DNA from: Chloroflexota bacterium | Lineage (GTDB): Bacteria > Chloroflexota > Anaerolineae > VGOG01 | Length of the DNA: 6,823 nucleotides | Direction: 5' to 3' | Assembly: GCA_030615705.1 (NCBI GenBank) | Contig: JAUWYT010000083.1 | Location: forward strand, 1 to 6,823 | Shown: piece by piece, positions 4,479-6,823 of the stretch | Position numbering within the stretch: position 1 is the first letter of the stretch | Layout: the number at the start of each line of letters is the position of its first letter | Made by a program: the position numbers and the translations under genes | Notes under the pieces: model-generated | Database searches by the model: none | Told to the model about the DNA's origin: nothing | The model's input: only the letters and a program-made list of their open reading frames with translations

Positions 4479-6823
4479 CTAGGCATCAACGGCCACGTCT
4501 TGAGGATTATTGCACTGCCTAGGAGCCAACCCGTCGCTTCCCCAGGCAAAGCCTTTAGCCGCTGGAACTTGCGTCTCCGTACCGGGAGCCAGAACGGTTT
4601 CCTTCCTGGGGAGGAAAACCTCGGCTGGAACCAACTCCCTCCGGCCATCTGGCCTAATCCAATAGAGTTCCAACAGCCGCCAACCGGAGAGGTAGCGATA
4701 GCGAAGCTCCAGCTTATGCAAGCCAGCGACCAGGTCTGCTTCTGCCCTATGCCATCTCTCCACCACCGGTTGATCGTCATGGAGGACCAATTGGCCACCG
4801 ATGGAGAGCCAAACCTTGCCATTGGAGAAGGTCTCGAAGGTATAGCGGCCGCACTCAGGCACGCGAATCCAGCCTTCCCAGTGAACGGAAAAGGGGGATG
4901 CCGCTGGCTGATGAAACCATCGGAAGGAAATAAGAGGATCAATGCGCCGCAAGACCGCCTCGCCTGACCAATCGGCATTCGAGTAATAACTCCCCAGCAA
5001 GCCGTTGGCCTCCGAGTTGGGCGTCAGCACATGGCGAGGAACCTCCCTCTCGCCCTGGCCTGGGGGTCGCCAATAGAGGGCAATCTCATCTTCGCTGCTT
5101 GCAGCTATGCCCATCACCGTGATGGCATGAGGCCCAGCGGCTAAAGTCACCTCCGACGCCTGTCGTCCACCGGGATTATCAATCAGCAGCGAGCCGTCAA
5201 TGAAAAGGCGAGAGGATTGGGTCGAATCCAATCCCATCGGGTATTTACCGTAGGCGGGAAGATATATTGTCCCCTCCCATTGAACACTGTAAGGTGGGGG
5301 CTTTGTTTCCTCGCTTTGGTCAAAGGAGATCGCTACTCCTTCCCTGGTTACTTCTGGTTCCCCCTCCCAGCCCGCACCTCGGTAGTAGCGGGCTACCAAA
5401 CCCTGCTTGCTGGCTACTTCCTGCTGCGTAACCAGATAGGCAGCGAACAACGACCTACCTTTCGGATCCTTAAACTCGCGCAAGACACTACCGGGATAAT
5501 AACCCTCGATGATGGGGAATGTCTGGAGATGGCTACCCATTAGTATAAAGGCCACATCCCGGTCAACCTCCTGCCGGACAGGCACAACATCGGCTACATT
5601 CGCTACGTCCACACCTTCTACACCGTGAGCGATGAAGCGTATGGTGCCATGCTTGATATAGGTGTGAGGCGTCCCAAAGAAATAGATCCTGTGATCTTGG
5701 CCTAGCTCACGCATATACTTGGCCATGGCCGTAATGTCCAACCAGGGCCACCTCTCGGCATAGCGGACGAAGTAGGCATCTATATTCACGTAGGCTACAA
5801 TGCCCAAGAACAAGGCCAGGAGCAAAGCCGGGTAAAGGCCCTTTCGCCAGCCTGCCACCTTGACCAGCTCCCCCCGGAACTGCTCAACAGCGATCCCTGC
5901 AAAGACAAAGGGTACTGGGATCATCGTCACTATGCGATGGACTTGGGGAGGATCAATGGACAACAAGCTTCCCTGCAGGGTCAAGATATACCAACAGAGG
6001 AGGAGGGCGTATCTCGTGTCCTTCCAGTGATATGCGCTGTATGCGAACCCCAGCACGTAGAGCGCTGCGGTGAAGAAATCCAACACTGGCTCCTGGGTGA
6101 AGCCGTAGAAGGTGCCGGCATCTTTATAGTAGTTAAACACCAACGCAGTTCGCTCCGTCTGTATCCGCAGCACTTCCCACACTTTCGTGGTGCCGTACGC
6201 TTTATAGAGGCGGTCCCAGTTTTTGAAGATAGATCTCTCTTGCGCCCGAGCCAACAGATACTTCTCCCAGCCATTGCGGGCATAGAACAGCCCCAAGGGG
6301 GCGAAGACAAAAAGCACAGCAAGGACCAAAACGAAGATGTTGCGCCACTGACGGCGGAGAAAGCCCCGTTTGACGATGACCAGGTATAAGAGGGCGGAGG
6401 CAATGAACGGCGGAAGTAGACGTGACTTGTAGCCGAAATAGCAACTTAGACCTATACTCATCCCCGCCAGACAATAGTCGAGGGGGCGCCGCGACCTCAC
6501 ACCTCGATACAGAAAATAGATAGCAAGAATGGTAAACAGAACAACCTCAATGTTGTTCGAGACCAGGCGGCTGTGATGGATGTGCCAGTGGGAGACCGCC
6601 AACAGGAAAGCAGCCACCAGGGCCGTCCAACTACCGAACATCCGCCTGACCAGCAGATACGAGCCGAGCAAGGTCAGTGTGCCCACTATGGCCGAGAGCA
6701 TGCGCACGCCTGTGACGTTCATGCCAAAAGCCATCATTGACAGAGCCTGGAGGTAGAAGAACAGATTAGGGTGCCTATCCCAACCGGTGCCAAAGGGTGG
6801 AACTGGGCTGCCCTCCAAAATGG
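4479..6823 (-). CDS. GT39/ArnT-PMT-like membrane glycosyltransferase with two PA14-like domains (5' end off the window)
   Basis: About 780 residues are visible; numbering here starts at the TTG (Leu codon) at 6818, but the reading frame is open to the window edge and the catalytic N-terminus with its first loop is missing. Residues about 20-350 are a multi-spanning membrane region with roughly nine to ten hydrophobic segments (for example 38-58, 65-78, 91-104, 117-150, 160-180, 246-262, 270-287, 296-312, 328-346). RHPNLFFYLQALSMM and HWHIHHSRL are typical of GT39-type, polyprenyl-phosphate-sugar-dependent enzymes. A soluble region follows (350-470), then two PA14-like beta domains, about 473-600 (GLVARYYRGAGWEGEP ... 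VQWEGTIYLP ... LFIDG) and 606-738 (GLLGSYYSNADWSGE ... VHWEGWIRVPECGRYTF ... LELYW). A linker leads to NPQDVAVDA and TAG. It probably transfers sugar to a lipid, polysaccharide or protein at the outer face; PA14 modules often bind carbohydrate. Confidence 0.85.
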   Translation of the reverse strand, partial: ILEGSPVPPFGTGWDRHPNLFFYLQALSMMAFGMNVTGVRMLSAIVGTLTLLGSYLLVRRMFGSWTALVAAFLLAVSHWHIHHSRLVSNNIEVVLFTILAIYFLYRGVRSRRPLDYCLAGMSIGLSCYFGYKSRLLPPFIASALLYLVIVKRGFLRRQWRNIFVLVLAVLFVFAPLGLFYARNGWEKYLLARAQERSIFKNWDRLYKAYGTTKVWEVLRIQTERTALVFNYYKDAGTFYGFTQEPVLDFFTAALYVLGFAYSAYHWKDTRYALLLCWYILTLQGSLLSIDPPQVHRIVTMIPVPFVFAGIAVEQFRGELVKVAGWRKGLYPALLLALFLGIVAYVNIDAYFVRYAERWPWLDITAMAKYMRELGQDHRIYFFGTPHTYIKHGTIRFIAHGVEGVDVANVADVVPVRQEVDRDVAFILMGSHLQTFPIIEGYYPGSVLREFKDPKGRSLFAAYLVTQQEVASKQGLVARYYRGAGWEGEPEVTREGVAISFDQSEETKPPPYSVQWEGTIYLPAYGKYPMGLDSTQSSRLFIDGSLLIDNPGGRQASEVTLAAGPHAITVMGIAASSEDEIALYWRPPGQGEREVPRHVLTPNSEANGLLGSYYSNADWSGEAVLRRIDPLISFRWFHQPAASPFSVHWEGWIRVPECGRYTFETFSNGKVWLSIGGQLVLHDDQPVVERWHRAEADLVAGLHKLELRYRYLSGWRLLELYWIRPDGRRELVPAEVFLPRKETVLAPGTETQVPAAKGFAWGSDGLAPRQCNNPQDVAVDA

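Noticed and set aside
2149..4481. Pyrrolysine insertion at the two TAG codons
   Set aside because: Neither protein belongs to a known pyrrolysine family, no Pyl genes are visible, and TAG ends the creatininase-family gene at its expected length. Kept only as a weak alternative within the readthrough finding.
4437..4967. Plus-strand open frame opposite the second PA14-like domain
   Set aside because: The minus-strand reading gives a clear domain; the plus-strand product has no family features.

Overview
The window has moderately high GC and holds a tightly packed minus-strand set of bacterial genes; every gene I can support reads right to left. The mix suggests a Chloroflexota-like or other deep-branching environmental bacterium: a membrane glycosyltransferase carrying PA14-like and NHL repeats, an aldolase closer to 4-hydroxy-2-oxoglutarate aldolase than to classical DapA, a creatininase-family hydrolase, an M29/NicX-type fragment, and palindromic intergenic repeats. 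This is an inference from gene content and style. No marker gene in the window proves the lineage.

Layout in transcription order. 6823-4479 is the 3' part of a GT39-type multi-spanning glycosyltransferase with two PA14-like modules. Its frame is interrupted by one TAG codon and then continues as three NHL repeats to 4149. A 141-bp gap (4148-4008) carries a good sigma-70-type promoter with an extended -10. It is followed by sucC (4007-2835, TTG start), a HIT-family hydrolase overlapping sucC by 11 bp (2845-2375), a damaged M29/NicX-like metalloenzyme gene (2352-1666, no N-terminal part and an in-frame TAG), a creatininase-family amidohydrolase coupled to it by an ATGA overlap (1669-857), a 98-bp gap with two perfect tetraloop hairpins (856-759), and a 4-hydroxy-2-oxoglutarate aldolase/DHDPS-superfamily gene that runs off the left edge (758-1).

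How the genes may work together. sucC supplies the beta subunit of succinyl-CoA synthetase, but no sucD is adjacent. The M29/NicX-like fragment, creatininase-family hydrolase and aldolase look like parts of a small-molecule catabolic module (ring or amide opening, C-N hydrolysis, then C-C cleavage of an oxo-acid). The substrate cannot be read from the sequence, and the first of these genes looks decayed.

The most unusual observation is that two unrelated genes are each interrupted by exactly one in-frame TAG, with clear homology continuing in the same frame on both sides. Recent decay, assembly error and amber readthrough are all possible. Other evidence in the window, including TAG used as a plausible terminator of two genes, favours decay or error over a recoded genetic code. 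I found no CRISPR array, tRNA, rRNA, transposase or phage gene.
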